Source: an uncultured Psychroserpens sp. (GTDB taxonomy: Bacteria > Bacteroidota > Bacteroidia > Flavobacteriales > Flavobacteriaceae). From it: a stretch of 64,000 bases of DNA. This document shows positions 33,415 to 41,691 of this stretch, piece by piece. Each line of letters opens with the position of its first letter. Within the stretch, counting starts at the first letter, position 1. The translations under genes were made by a program, and so were the position numbers. The notes under the pieces were generated by a model, which was not told where the DNA came from, did no database searches, and saw nothing but the letters and a program-made list of their open reading frames with translations. The DNA is taken from NCBI RefSeq assembly GCF_947500255.1, contig NZ_CANMRL010000001.1:248001-312000 (forward strand), written 5' to 3'.

Positions 33415-35589
33415 TTAATTTTTTACAGAAGTCGCTACTTTTTTAATTTCGTAGGTCATTTTAAGATCATTCAAAACATTTAATGCTTCTTCGATATATA
33501 CATCTTTACTTAGACTAACATGCCAACGTTCACGTTTCTCTTTTAAAATAGAATCCTTATTCATTAATTTCATTTCATAAGGCAATGATTGGAACGTTAA
33601 ATTTGTTTTATAATCTGAAAGCTTTTCAAAACGCTTAGATTCTTCTTCATTACTTTCTAAAGCTTTTTTATAGTCGTCATAGTTAAGTGAGTACATTTCT
33701 CGATCTCTGATCTTTTTCACCCACTGTGCATTAGCATCAATTAATTTAAGCTGTTCATTATTTGCCATACGTTCTTTACTCTTAGCAATAGTGGCGTCGT
33801 AATCGTAATAGCTTTCCCATACATTATAATCTACAGCATCTATTTTATCCCATTCTAATGGGTTTTCTTGATCTTTCTCACCAATGTCGATATAACTATA
33901 ACGGTCTGGAACAACAACATCACTCTTTACACCTTCTAACTGTGTTGAACCTCCATTGATTCTATAAAACTTTTGTGTTGTAAACTTCAATGCGCCTAAA
34001 TCGCCGTTACTACTTTGTCTCACCATTCGGTTTAGATCTAGTACGTTTTGCACAGTTCCTTTACCGTAAGTTTGCTTACTACCAATAACAATAGCACGCT
34101 TATAATCTTGCATTGCAGCTGCAAGTATTTCAGAAGCTGAAGCTGATAATTCATTAACCAATATCACTAAAGGGCCATCCCATACAATAGATTTGTCTCT
34201 ATCTCTTAGTACCTCTTTAGGCTCACCAGCTGTTTTAACCTGTACGATTGGACCTTGATCAATAAATAATCCTCCCATATCAACCACAGTTTGTAACGAT
34301 CCTCCTCCATTATTTCTTAAATCAAGAACAAGGCCTTCAACACCTTCAGTTTTTAATCTTTCGATTTCCAACTTGATATCTGATGCTGCATTTCTTTTCT
34401 TATAATCTTCAAAATCTACATAGAATTTTGGTAAGTTAATCACACCAAACTTTTTACCATCTTTAATAACGGTTGATGATTTAGCATAGGTTTCTTCCAA
34501 TTCAACTATGTCTCTTTTAATTGTAATATCTTCTACTGTGCCATCAACTTTTTTCAAAGTAAGTGTTACATCTGTTCCCTTAGGGCCTTTAATAAACTTA
34601 ATAGCATCATCTAAACGCATACCAACAATATTAATACCTTCTTCTTCATCTTCTTGTCGCACTTTCAGTATCTGATCACCAACTTCTAATTCATTTTGTC
34701 TCCAAGCTGGTCCACCACTAATAATTTCATTCACAAGTATAGCGTCCATTTTTTTCTGAAGCCTTGCGCCTATACCTTCAAAATTTCCAGACATAGCCAC
34801 ATCAAAACGGTCTTTATCTTCTGGAGCAAAATAAAAAGTATGTGGGTCAAACTCTTCTACGATGGCATTGATATAAACTGCAAACCAATCTTTACGCTGT
34901 CTATCATCAATAAAATCGTATAATTCATCTAGAGATCTTTGCGTAGCATCTCTAGCATCTGCTTCTAATTCGGCTTTTGATTTATCAACAATAGATTTCT
35001 CTGTTGACTCTGCAGAGCTCTCACTAGGCAAATTTTGTTTTTTTGCATTCTCTTGATCACTTAACAAATCATCATAATTAGCAATAGTTGAAAACTTAAG
35101 CTGTTGTCTCCAACGCTCTTTCATTTCCTTTTTTGAAGTTGCATAAGTTAATTTGCTATAATCTGTTGAAAAGTCTTCAGCTTTAGAAAAGTCGAAAGGT
35201 TCAGATAATACTTCATTGTATACATCTTTAGACTCTTCAATTCTCTTTAACAAACGCTCATGTGTTAAGTTAAAAAACGAAATATCATACGCCTTGATTT
35301 GATCATCTAACTCAATTTTATAAGCTTCGAACTCTTCAATATCTGAGGCATAAAAATAACGTTTGAATGGATCTAATTGCTCAAGGTAGTCATTGAATAC
35401 TTGCTCTGAGAAGTTATCATTGAGATCTTGTGGGTTGAAATGTCCATTCTCTAAAACATAAGTTATAAGCTGTATAAGCAACTTATCTTTATTTGGGTCT
35501 TCATTTTTGGTAGTAAAACTGCATGAGGCAAAAGCTAACAATAAAACAAGTAGCAGCAGTTTATAATTCCTTTTCATCATATTCTTCAT
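33415..35589 (-). CDS. Carboxy-terminal processing protease (Prc/Tsp, S41), lipoprotein
   Basis: 724 residues. A lipoprotein signal (LLLAFASC at about residue 23) anchors it facing the periplasm. A long N-terminal Tsp-type domain is followed by PDZ (about 245-330, GIGARLQKK, GGPAWRQNELEVGDQIL) and the S41 catalytic domain: LDLRNNGGGSLQ, the serine region NELSASASEILAAA, and the lysine in SKQTYGKGTVQN. A C-terminal DUF3340-like helical part completes it. It trims or degrades periplasmic and envelope proteins. Any of the first three Met codons could be the start. Confidence 0.93.
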   Translation of the reverse strand: MKNMMKRNYKLLLLVLLLAFASCSFTTKNEDPNKDKLLIQLITYVLENGHFNPQDLNDNFSEQVFNDYLEQLDPFKRYFYASDIEEFEAYKIELDDQIKAYDISFFNLTHERLLKRIEESKDVYNEVLSEPFDFSKAEDFSTDYSKLTYATSKKEMKERWRQQLKFSTIANYDDLLSDQENAKKQNLPSESSAESTEKSIVDKSKAELEADARDATQRSLDELYDFIDDRQRKDWFAVYINAIVEEFDPHTFYFAPEDKDRFDVAMSGNFEGIGARLQKKMDAILVNEIISGGPAWRQNELEVGDQILKVRQEDEEEGINIVGMRLDDAIKFIKGPKGTDVTLTLKKVDGTVEDITIKRDIVELEETYAKSSTVIKDGKKFGVINLPKFYVDFEDYKKRNAASDIKLEIERLKTEGVEGLVLDLRNNGGGSLQTVVDMGGLFIDQGPIVQVKTAGEPKEVLRDRDKSIVWDGPLVILVNELSASASEILAAAMQDYKRAIVIGSKQTYGKGTVQNVLDLNRMVRQSSNGDLGALKFTTQKFYRINGGSTQLEGVKSDVVVPDRYSYIDIGEKDQENPLEWDKIDAVDYNVWESYYDYDATIAKSKERMANNEQLKLIDANAQWVKKIRDREMYSLNYDDYKKALESNEEESKRFEKLSDYKTNLTFQSLPYEMKLMNKDSILKEKRERWHVSLSKDVYIEEALNVLNDLKMTYEIKKVATSVKN

Positions 35590-35759
35590 ATTTTTTTGAT
35601 ATAATACGCACTTAACCAGAAATTAATTCTTTAGTCATGTAAGTTAATGCTAAATTCTATAATTTCTACTAAAGTAATTGAAAAAATCATGCCAATAAAA
35701 TCATGTGCTACTAATTTTTTGTTAAACCCTTATTTATAGGAAATTCGAGCGCGTTTGCC

Positions 35760-35767
35760 TATTTTTG
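35760..35767 (+). promoter_or_regulatory. -7 box in front of surE
   Basis: TATTTTTG fits TANNTTTG, 24 nt before the surE ATG at 35792. No good -33 TTG at 19 nt. The divergent spacer 35590-35791 shows no other clear element. Confidence 0.5.
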
Positions 35768-35791
35768 TAAATATATAAATCAAGACATTTT

Positions 35792-36571
35792 ATGCCAAAA
35801 AAGCCTCTAATTTTAATTACCAACGACGACGGAATTACTGCTCCTGGAATACGAACGCTAATAGACGTTATGAATACCATTGGAGACATTGTTGTAGTCG
35901 CACCTGATAGCCCTCAAAGTGGAGCAGGACATGCGATCACTATTAATTCTACACTTCATATTGATAAGATGACTGATGGCACTGGAGATTATGAAGAATA
36001 TAGCTGCTCTGGAACACCTGCAGATTGTGTAAAACTAGGTATTAGAGAAATTCTTGACCGAAAACCAGACCTTTGTGTCTCTGGAATTAATCATGGTTCT
36101 AACTCTTCTATCAACGTTATCTATTCGGGTACAATGAGTGCCGCTATAGAAGCAGGTATCGAAGGTATTCCTGCAATAGGGTTTTCATTATGCGACTATA
36201 ATTGGGGTGCAAACTTTGAGCACAGTAGATCTTTCGTTAAAACTATTGTAGAAAATGTATTGAAACATGGTTTAGTTGACGGTACTGTTTTGAACGTAAA
36301 TATTCCTAATTTGGATAAAAAACATATAAAAGGGATAAAAGTTTGCAGACAGGCCAAAGCCAATTGGGAAGAAGAATTTGACAAACGTCAAAATCCTTAT
36401 GGTAAAGATTATTATTGGCTTACAGGAAAATTTGTCAATTTAGATCATGGCGAAGACACCGATGAATGGGCCTTGTCTAATGGATATATATCGGTTGTAC
36501 CGATTCAATTTGACTTGACAGCTCATCATAGTATTCAACACTTAAACACATGGAATTTTAATGAAAAATAA
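35792..36571 (+). CDS. surE: 5'/3'-nucleotidase SurE
   Basis: 259 residues. The metal-binding N-terminus LITNDDGITAPGIRTL, VVAPDSPQSGAGHAIT, SGTPADCVKLG, SGINHGSN, YSGTMSAAIEA and the end PIQFDLTAHHSI identify SurE. It hydrolyses nucleoside monophosphates as survival or housekeeping phosphatase. The next small gene starts within its last codons. Confidence 0.96.
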   Translation: MPKKPLILITNDDGITAPGIRTLIDVMNTIGDIVVVAPDSPQSGAGHAITINSTLHIDKMTDGTGDYEEYSCSGTPADCVKLGIREILDRKPDLCVSGINHGSNSSINVIYSGTMSAAIEAGIEGIPAIGFSLCDYNWGANFEHSRSFVKTIVENVLKHGLVDGTVLNVNIPNLDKKHIKGIKVCRQAKANWEEEFDKRQNPYGKDYYWLTGKFVNLDHGEDTDEWALSNGYISVVPIQFDLTAHHSIQHLNTWNFNEK

Positions 36572-36845
36572 AGAACTCATCATTGGTTTAGTTATAGGTT
36601 TATTGGCTAGTATTATCGGACTTATAGCAACGTTAATCATCTTCGGAAAAGGAAATTCAATAACAGACTCATTAGACATAGCCATTAATAACGGTGTCTT
36701 AACAAAACTAGTCAGTATGGGTGCCATTTTAAATCTTGGAGCTTTTTTCCTGTTTCTTAAACGAAAACAAGACATAAGAGCGAGAGGAGTTCTTATTGCT
36801 ACTATAGTTGTTGCCCTTATTACCATAATCATTAGATTTGTCTAA
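36561..36845 (+). CDS. Small membrane protein between surE and lpxB
   Basis: 94 residues with three predicted membrane segments (about 6-30, 47-66 and 77-93) and short basic loops (KRKQDIRARG). Not recognised. It overlaps the end of surE by 11 nt and precedes lpxB by 23 nt, so it is probably co-translated and belongs to a surE-lpxB operon. It is clearly coding because of the operon spacing and membrane pattern. Confidence 0.75.
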   Translation: MKNKELIIGLVIGLLASIIGLIATLIIFGKGNSITDSLDIAINNGVLTKLVSMGAILNLGAFFLFLKRKQDIRARGVLIATIVVALITIIIRFV

Positions 36846-36868
36846 TCCATAATTGGGTATGTATTAAA

Positions 36869-37993
36869 ATGAAGTACTACATTATTGCTGGCGAGGCCTC
36901 TGGAGACTTACATGGTTCCAATTTGATGAAAGCATTACAAAATGAAGATCGTAATGCCGATTTTAGATTTTGGGGAGGTGACCTAATGCAATCTGTTGGT
37001 GGCACTTTAGTAAAACACTACAAGGAGCGTCAATTCATGGGCTTTGCCGAAGTTATTTTAAACCTTAGAAAAATTCTAGGGCTCATCAAATTTTGTAAAA
37101 GTGATATTAATCAATACCAACCTGATGTTATTATATTTATTGACAATTCTGGGTTTAATCTTCGCATCGCCAAATGGGCAAAGGAATTAGATTATAAAAC
37201 GCATTATTATATTTCGCCTCAAGTTTGGGCATCAAGAGCTGGTCGTGTTGAAAAAATCAAACGTGATATTGATGCTATGTACGTTATTCTTCCTTTTGAA
37301 AAAGAGTTTTATGACACCTATGGTTATGAGGTTAATTTTGTAGGTCATCCACTTATAGATGCTATTTCAGATAGAGAACAAGTTGATGAGATAACATTTA
37401 GAAAAGACAACAACCTAAGTAAAAAGCCTATTATAGCATTGCTTCCTGGTAGTAGAAAACAGGAAATCACAAAAATGCTAGGAGTTATGTTAAGTTTGGT
37501 TGATGATTTTAAAGACTATCAATTTGTAATTGCTGGAGCACCTAGTCAAGATTTTAGTTTTTATAAAACCTTTATCAAACAAGACAATGTCGCATTTATC
37601 TCTAACAAAACTTATGATTTATTGAGTGTCTCTACAGCAGCATTAGTAACGTCTGGAACAGCAACCTTAGAAACAGCTTTATTCAAAGTACCGCAAGTTG
37701 TGTGTTACAAAGCCAATGCTATTTCTTACCAAATCGCCAAGCGTATCATTACACTTAAATATATTTCGCTTGTCAATTTAATTATGGACCGCGAAGTGGT
37801 GACAGAACTCATTCAAGGTGATTTAAATAAAAAACGTCTTAAAAAAGAGCTCATTAAAATTTTAGATGAAAATGAGCGTATTAAGTTTTTTATCGATTAT
37901 TACGATCTGGAGAAAAAGCTTGGCGGCAAAGGCGCTAGCCAAAAAGCTGCTCAATTAATTTATCAGAATATCCAAGCCCAAATAGTATCTTGA
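36869..37993 (+). CDS. lpxB: Lipid-A-disaccharide synthase LpxB
   Basis: 374 residues. GEASGDLHGSNLMKAL at the N-terminus, GGDLMQSVGG, IDNSGFNLRIAKW, YYISPQVWAS, LPFEKEFYDTYGYEVNFVGHPL (in part) and LLPGSRKQEI, TSGTATLETAL are LpxB hallmarks. It joins UDP-diacylglucosamine and lipid X for lipid A of the outer membrane. Its last 31 nt overlap a convergent gene. Confidence 0.96.
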   Translation: MKYYIIAGEASGDLHGSNLMKALQNEDRNADFRFWGGDLMQSVGGTLVKHYKERQFMGFAEVILNLRKILGLIKFCKSDINQYQPDVIIFIDNSGFNLRIAKWAKELDYKTHYYISPQVWASRAGRVEKIKRDIDAMYVILPFEKEFYDTYGYEVNFVGHPLIDAISDREQVDEITFRKDNNLSKKPIIALLPGSRKQEITKMLGVMLSLVDDFKDYQFVIAGAPSQDFSFYKTFIKQDNVAFISNKTYDLLSVSTAALVTSGTATLETALFKVPQVVCYKANAISYQIAKRIITLKYISLVNLIMDREVVTELIQGDLNKKRLKKELIKILDENERIKFFIDYYDLEKKLGGKGASQKAAQLIYQNIQAQIVS

Positions 37994-38304
37994 AAACTGG
38001 CAATAGTTAATATATCTTTGAGAGGTATTAAAATTAAAAGTATTGAAACAATATAAGCCGCTATTTTAATTGAGAGCGGTACTTTTTTAGTGCTTACTTG
38101 TGCGTCTTCAAAAACAAATACATATTGGTCAAGATTCTCACCTTTATTTACTGGTAATTCCAAGGGCTCTCGATTAAATATTCTGTGTATTATCAAAAAA
38201 AATGCAACAATACACAACATTGATAAAACATCTAAAATATTGATATATTGATATCTAGGCCAAAACGTTTGATTTCCAAATATATTACAAAGATATACCA
38301 TCAT
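37963..38304 (-). CDS. Hypothetical membrane protein overlapping the end of lpxB
   Basis: 113 residues, unrecognised, with two membrane segments (about 23-40, ILDVLSMLCIVAFFLIIH, and about 81-101, IKIAAYIVSILLILIPL) and a central acidic soluble part. Its 3' end overlaps lpxB on the other strand by 31 nt. Coding status is likely because of length, hydrophobic pattern and the spacer it fills, but it is not certain. Confidence 0.62.
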   Translation of the reverse strand: MMVYLCNIFGNQTFWPRYQYINILDVLSMLCIVAFFLIIHRIFNREPLELPVNKGENLDQYVFVFEDAQVSTKKVPLSIKIAAYIVSILLILIPLKDILTIASFQDTIWAWIF

Positions 38305-38443
38305 AGCTCTTGATTTTTAATTGTATAATTTACGAAAAAAAGGACTGGATTTGACAAGTTGTAAATAAGATTGTTGAAAACCCAATCGTTATCTTCTTAG
38401 TGGATTATACTAATTCTATATTTTTAGGCATTATTTACTACTT

Positions 38444-38962
38444 ATGAAAAACATTATCCTGCTTTTAATTTTGTGCATTAGTTTAGCTAGTTGTAATTCC
38501 TCGAAAGGTGTTGTGACCAAAAAAGGTAAAACATCAAAAGCATCGACAAAAACATCAACCGTTACAACAACCTCTTCAAAAGAGATAAAAAACATTATTG
38601 ATTACGCAAAAACGTTTGAAGGTACACGCTATAAATATGGAGGAACAACTAAAAAAGGCATGGACTGTTCTGGTTTAGTTGTTACGGCTTTTAAGAAAGA
38701 AGATATTTTATTACCACGAACTACAGGCGATTTATCAAAACGCGGCGATTGGATTGATGTAAAAGAGGTTCAAGAAGGTGATTTATTATTTTTTGCAACA
38801 AAAAAGAATAGTCGGAAAATAAACCATGTAGGCATTGTGACTGATAGTAGACCAGGTCATGTAGAATTCATTCACTCTACCACAAGTCGTGGTGTGATTA
38901 CTTCAAATTTATCTGAAAAATATTGGTATCTCGCTTATGTTCAGGCAAGACGAGTCATGTAG
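38444..38962 (+). CDS. NlpC/P60 (C40) endopeptidase lipoprotein
   Basis: 172 residues. A lipobox ISLASC gives a lipidated Cys at about residue 17, then a Ser/Thr/Lys-rich linker (residues 20-48), then the C40 domain: TRYKYGGTTKKGMDCSGLVV (catalytic Cys), INHVGIVTDS (His) and FIHSTTSRGV (third residue). It should cleave peptidoglycan stem peptides from the membrane. It is close to the Spr/YafL type. Confidence 0.92.
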   Translation: MKNIILLLILCISLASCNSSKGVVTKKGKTSKASTKTSTVTTTSSKEIKNIIDYAKTFEGTRYKYGGTTKKGMDCSGLVVTAFKKEDILLPRTTGDLSKRGDWIDVKEVQEGDLLFFATKKNSRKINHVGIVTDSRPGHVEFIHSTTSRGVITSNLSEKYWYLAYVQARRVM

Positions 38963-38995
38963 ATTATTTACTATAATTGTAGATTATTTACTATA
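38958..38995. repeat. 20-bp direct duplication at the end of the NlpC gene
   Basis: TGTAGATTATTTACTATA occurs at 38958-38975 and 38978-38995 (period 20). The first copy contains the stop codon of the C40 peptidase gene and the second lies just before comEC. It looks like a recent slip duplication in the spacer. Confidence 0.75.
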
Positions 38996-39003
38996 TTGAG
39001 AAT

Positions 39004-41040
39004 GTGAAACCTCTTAATTTTATTATCATAAAGCTTACAGCCTGCCTTGTAATTGGCATTTTAGCTGCTCATTTCTTACCATTATCTCTAAGTCAATCCT
39101 TTAGTAGTACGATATTTCTTTTTTTAGGATTTATATTTTTATTCCATCATTCTAAGCGCCAATTCCGAAAGCACATTTGGTTTGGGCTTTCATCTTTTCT
39201 TTTAATGTGCTGTATTGGTGCTTTGATCTATAATCTTCATGATCAAAAAAATTTCAAATACCATTATACATCTATAATCGACGACAATAATACAAGCTCT
39301 TACGAATTAACTATTCAAATAAGAGAACGACTTAAGCCAACGCTTTATCATAACAAATATGTGGTAAAAATATTAGACATTGACGAACAAGTAGCTGTAG
39401 GTAAACTTTTGCTAAATATTGAAAAAGATAGTCTAGATCACACATATAATGTAGATGACATATTATTTACTTCGGTAGACATTCAACCAATACACAAATC
39501 ATTAAATCCTTATCAGTTTAACTATAAAGCCTATTTGGAAAAGCAATATATCTATCACCAACTATACAGTAATTCTAAGTCCATCATAACATTAAAATCT
39601 CAAAAGCAAACTTTATTTGGTTATGCCGAGTCATTACGCAAAACAATTAATTATGAGTTAGAAACATCTGATTTTAAGTCTGAACAACTCAATATTATAA
39701 ATGCACTCATTTTGGGGCAACGACAAGATATGGATCAAGATATTTATGCAGATTACATTAATGCAGGCGCTGTCCATATTTTAGCCGTTTCAGGTTTACA
39801 TGTTGGTATTATTCTTATGCTTTTGAGCTATATACTCAAACCTTTTGAACGTTTTAAAAATGGCAAACTTATAAAAATATCACTCATCATTCTTTTGCTT
39901 TGGATGTTTGCCATAATAGCTGGACTTTCAGCATCTGTAACTCGCGCTGTTACAATGTTCAGCATAGTAGCTTTTGCTTTAAACTTGAAGCGACCTACAA
40001 ACATATATAACACATTAACAATCTCTATTCTTATCCTTCTCTTATGCAAACCCATGTTTTTATTTGACGTTGGATTTCAAATGAGTTACTTGGCTGTATT
40101 TGCCATAGTAAGTCTTCAACCTATACTCTACAAGTTTTGGAAACCTAAATGGAAAATTACAGATTATCTATGGCAAATTTTCACTGTAACTATAGCTGCG
40201 CAAATTGGAGTTATTCCAATTAGCCTGTATTATTTTCATCAATTTCCAGGTCTGTTTTTTATATCCAATTTAGCTATTATTCCATGTTTAGGTCTTATTC
40301 TATGCTTAGGAATTTTAGTTATTATTTTGGCATTATTACATAGTTTGCCAGAGTTTTTAGCACATCTTTTTGGGTATTTAATTCACCTAATGAATGCTGT
40401 GGTTAATTGGATTGCAGAGCAAGATACTTTTATAATGACATCTATTTCTTTTGACATAGAGCATGTTTTAGTCTCTTACTTTACCATTATTGCGATAGTA
40501 TTCCTTTACCAAAAGAAAAGCTTCAAACACTTATCATTTTTTCTGATATCTTTAATTCTAATTCAAGGTGTATGGATATATTCCGAATACAAAAATGCCA
40601 ATAGCAAATTTGTAATATTTCACAAGAACAGATTTAGTTTAATTGCAAAAAAGGTTGATTCAGAATTAAATGTTTTTGATAACCTTGACAGTATTGCCTA
40701 TACAAAAGATAAAACGATTATGAGTTTTTGTATTGGAAATTTCATTAATACCATTAAAAGAAGACCTTTACAATCAGTATATCAATTTCAGAATAAAACA
40801 TTACTAGTTATAGACAGTTTAAGTATTTATAATGTAAAGCATTTCAAACCAGATTTTGTATTACTTCGGAATTCTCCTAGAATACACCTTGATCGTCTCA
40901 TTGACTCCATTCATCCAAAACTCATCATTGCAGATGGCAGTAATTATAAATCTTACATAAAACGATGGGAATCCACTTGTAAAAAAAGAAAGCTCCCATT
41001 TCACCAAACGGGTAAAAAGGGAGCATTTATCATTAAGTAA
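39004..41040 (+). CDS. comEC: ComEC/Rec2 family DNA uptake channel
   Basis: 678 residues, polytopic. An N-terminal DUF4131-like region with helices and a soluble part, then the competence domain (about 215-510): LILGQRQDMD, AGAVHILAVSGLHVGIIL, LSASVTRAVTMF, FDVGFQMSYLAVFA. The end is a short soluble part instead of a full metallo-beta-lactamase domain, as in many Bacteroidota. It should transport single-stranded DNA across the inner membrane. The start is GTG at 39004; the overlapping ATG at 39002 is followed by a stop. Confidence 0.9.
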   Translation: MKPLNFIIIKLTACLVIGILAAHFLPLSLSQSFSSTIFLFLGFIFLFHHSKRQFRKHIWFGLSSFLLMCCIGALIYNLHDQKNFKYHYTSIIDDNNTSSYELTIQIRERLKPTLYHNKYVVKILDIDEQVAVGKLLLNIEKDSLDHTYNVDDILFTSVDIQPIHKSLNPYQFNYKAYLEKQYIYHQLYSNSKSIITLKSQKQTLFGYAESLRKTINYELETSDFKSEQLNIINALILGQRQDMDQDIYADYINAGAVHILAVSGLHVGIILMLLSYILKPFERFKNGKLIKISLIILLLWMFAIIAGLSASVTRAVTMFSIVAFALNLKRPTNIYNTLTISILILLLCKPMFLFDVGFQMSYLAVFAIVSLQPILYKFWKPKWKITDYLWQIFTVTIAAQIGVIPISLYYFHQFPGLFFISNLAIIPCLGLILCLGILVIILALLHSLPEFLAHLFGYLIHLMNAVVNWIAEQDTFIMTSISFDIEHVLVSYFTIIAIVFLYQKKSFKHLSFFLISLILIQGVWIYSEYKNANSKFVIFHKNRFSLIAKKVDSELNVFDNLDSIAYTKDKTIMSFCIGNFINTIKRRPLQSVYQFQNKTLLVIDSLSIYNVKHFKPDFVLLRNSPRIHLDRLIDSIHPKLIIADGSNYKSYIKRWESTCKKRKLPFHQTGKKGAFIIK

Positions 41041-41048
41041 GTAAATAT

Positions 41049-41603
41049 TTACTCTTTAAATTCTGCTTTAAACGCTTTGTAATATGTATTAAATTGTTCT
41101 TGCGTCTTGATTTTTTTATAATCATCAGTGTGAAACAATTTTAAGTACAATTCGATCTGTCTTGGTTTCATATATCCGCTAATAGGTTGAATTTTCTCCC
41201 CTTTCTCATCAAAATAGACGATGGTTGGATATGCTCTTATTCCTAAAGCACGAGTTAAGTCGTGTGCACTATTTCGGCGATTTTTTAATTCTGCCTTATA
41301 ATTAGCATTTTTATAAGATTTTCCTTGATAATTAACAACTGAATTTCCTTCGCCGTTAAACTTTACAGCATAGTAATTTTTGTTAACATAGTCTACCACA
41401 TCTTTATTATGAAAGGTGTTCTTATCAAGCATTTTACATGGACCACACCAATTGGTATAGACATCCATCATGATCTTTTTAGGTGTTTTCTTTTGAGCAG
41501 CTAATGCTTCTTCAAAAGTCATCCAATTGATTTCTTGTGACTGAGCGATAGCAGATGTTGATGTGATCAAGGCTACTGCTAATATTAAAATGATTCTCTT
41601 CAT
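41049..41603 (-). CDS. Periplasmic thioredoxin-like protein
   Basis: 184 residues with a signal peptide (MKRIILILAVALITSTSAIAQ) and a thioredoxin fold with the active site NWCGPCKML (about 52-60), a central insert and the cis-Pro in RAYPTIVYF (about 125-133). A C-terminal extension of about 45 residues follows. It acts in the periplasm as a disulfide reductase or isomerase, possibly with DsbD-type partners not seen here. It ends 9 nt from comEC, convergent. Confidence 0.9.
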   Translation of the reverse strand: MKRIILILAVALITSTSAIAQSQEINWMTFEEALAAQKKTPKKIMMDVYTNWCGPCKMLDKNTFHNKDVVDYVNKNYYAVKFNGEGNSVVNYQGKSYKNANYKAELKNRRNSAHDLTRALGIRAYPTIVYFDEKGEKIQPISGYMKPRQIELYLKLFHTDDYKKIKTQEQFNTYYKAFKAEFKE

Positions 41604-41638
41604 AATCTAATTCGTTGCAAAAGTTATTCCGAACTTAC

Positions 41639-41666
41639 AAAAAATGCTCCAAATCTGGAGCATTTT
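41639..41666 (-). terminator. Terminator of the peptide-utilisation operon
   Basis: Arms AAAATGCTCCA (41641-41651) and TGGAGCATTTT (41656-41666), 11-bp stem, 4-nt loop. On the minus strand T6 follows. Confidence 0.88.
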
Positions 41667-41691
41667 GCGTTATTTTAACGGTTTTATTCGA

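Noticed and set aside
36542-36832. 96-codon minus-strand frame opposite the small gene after surE
   Set aside because: The plus-strand frame fits the operon spacing and has a regular membrane pattern; the minus-strand frame is its shadow.
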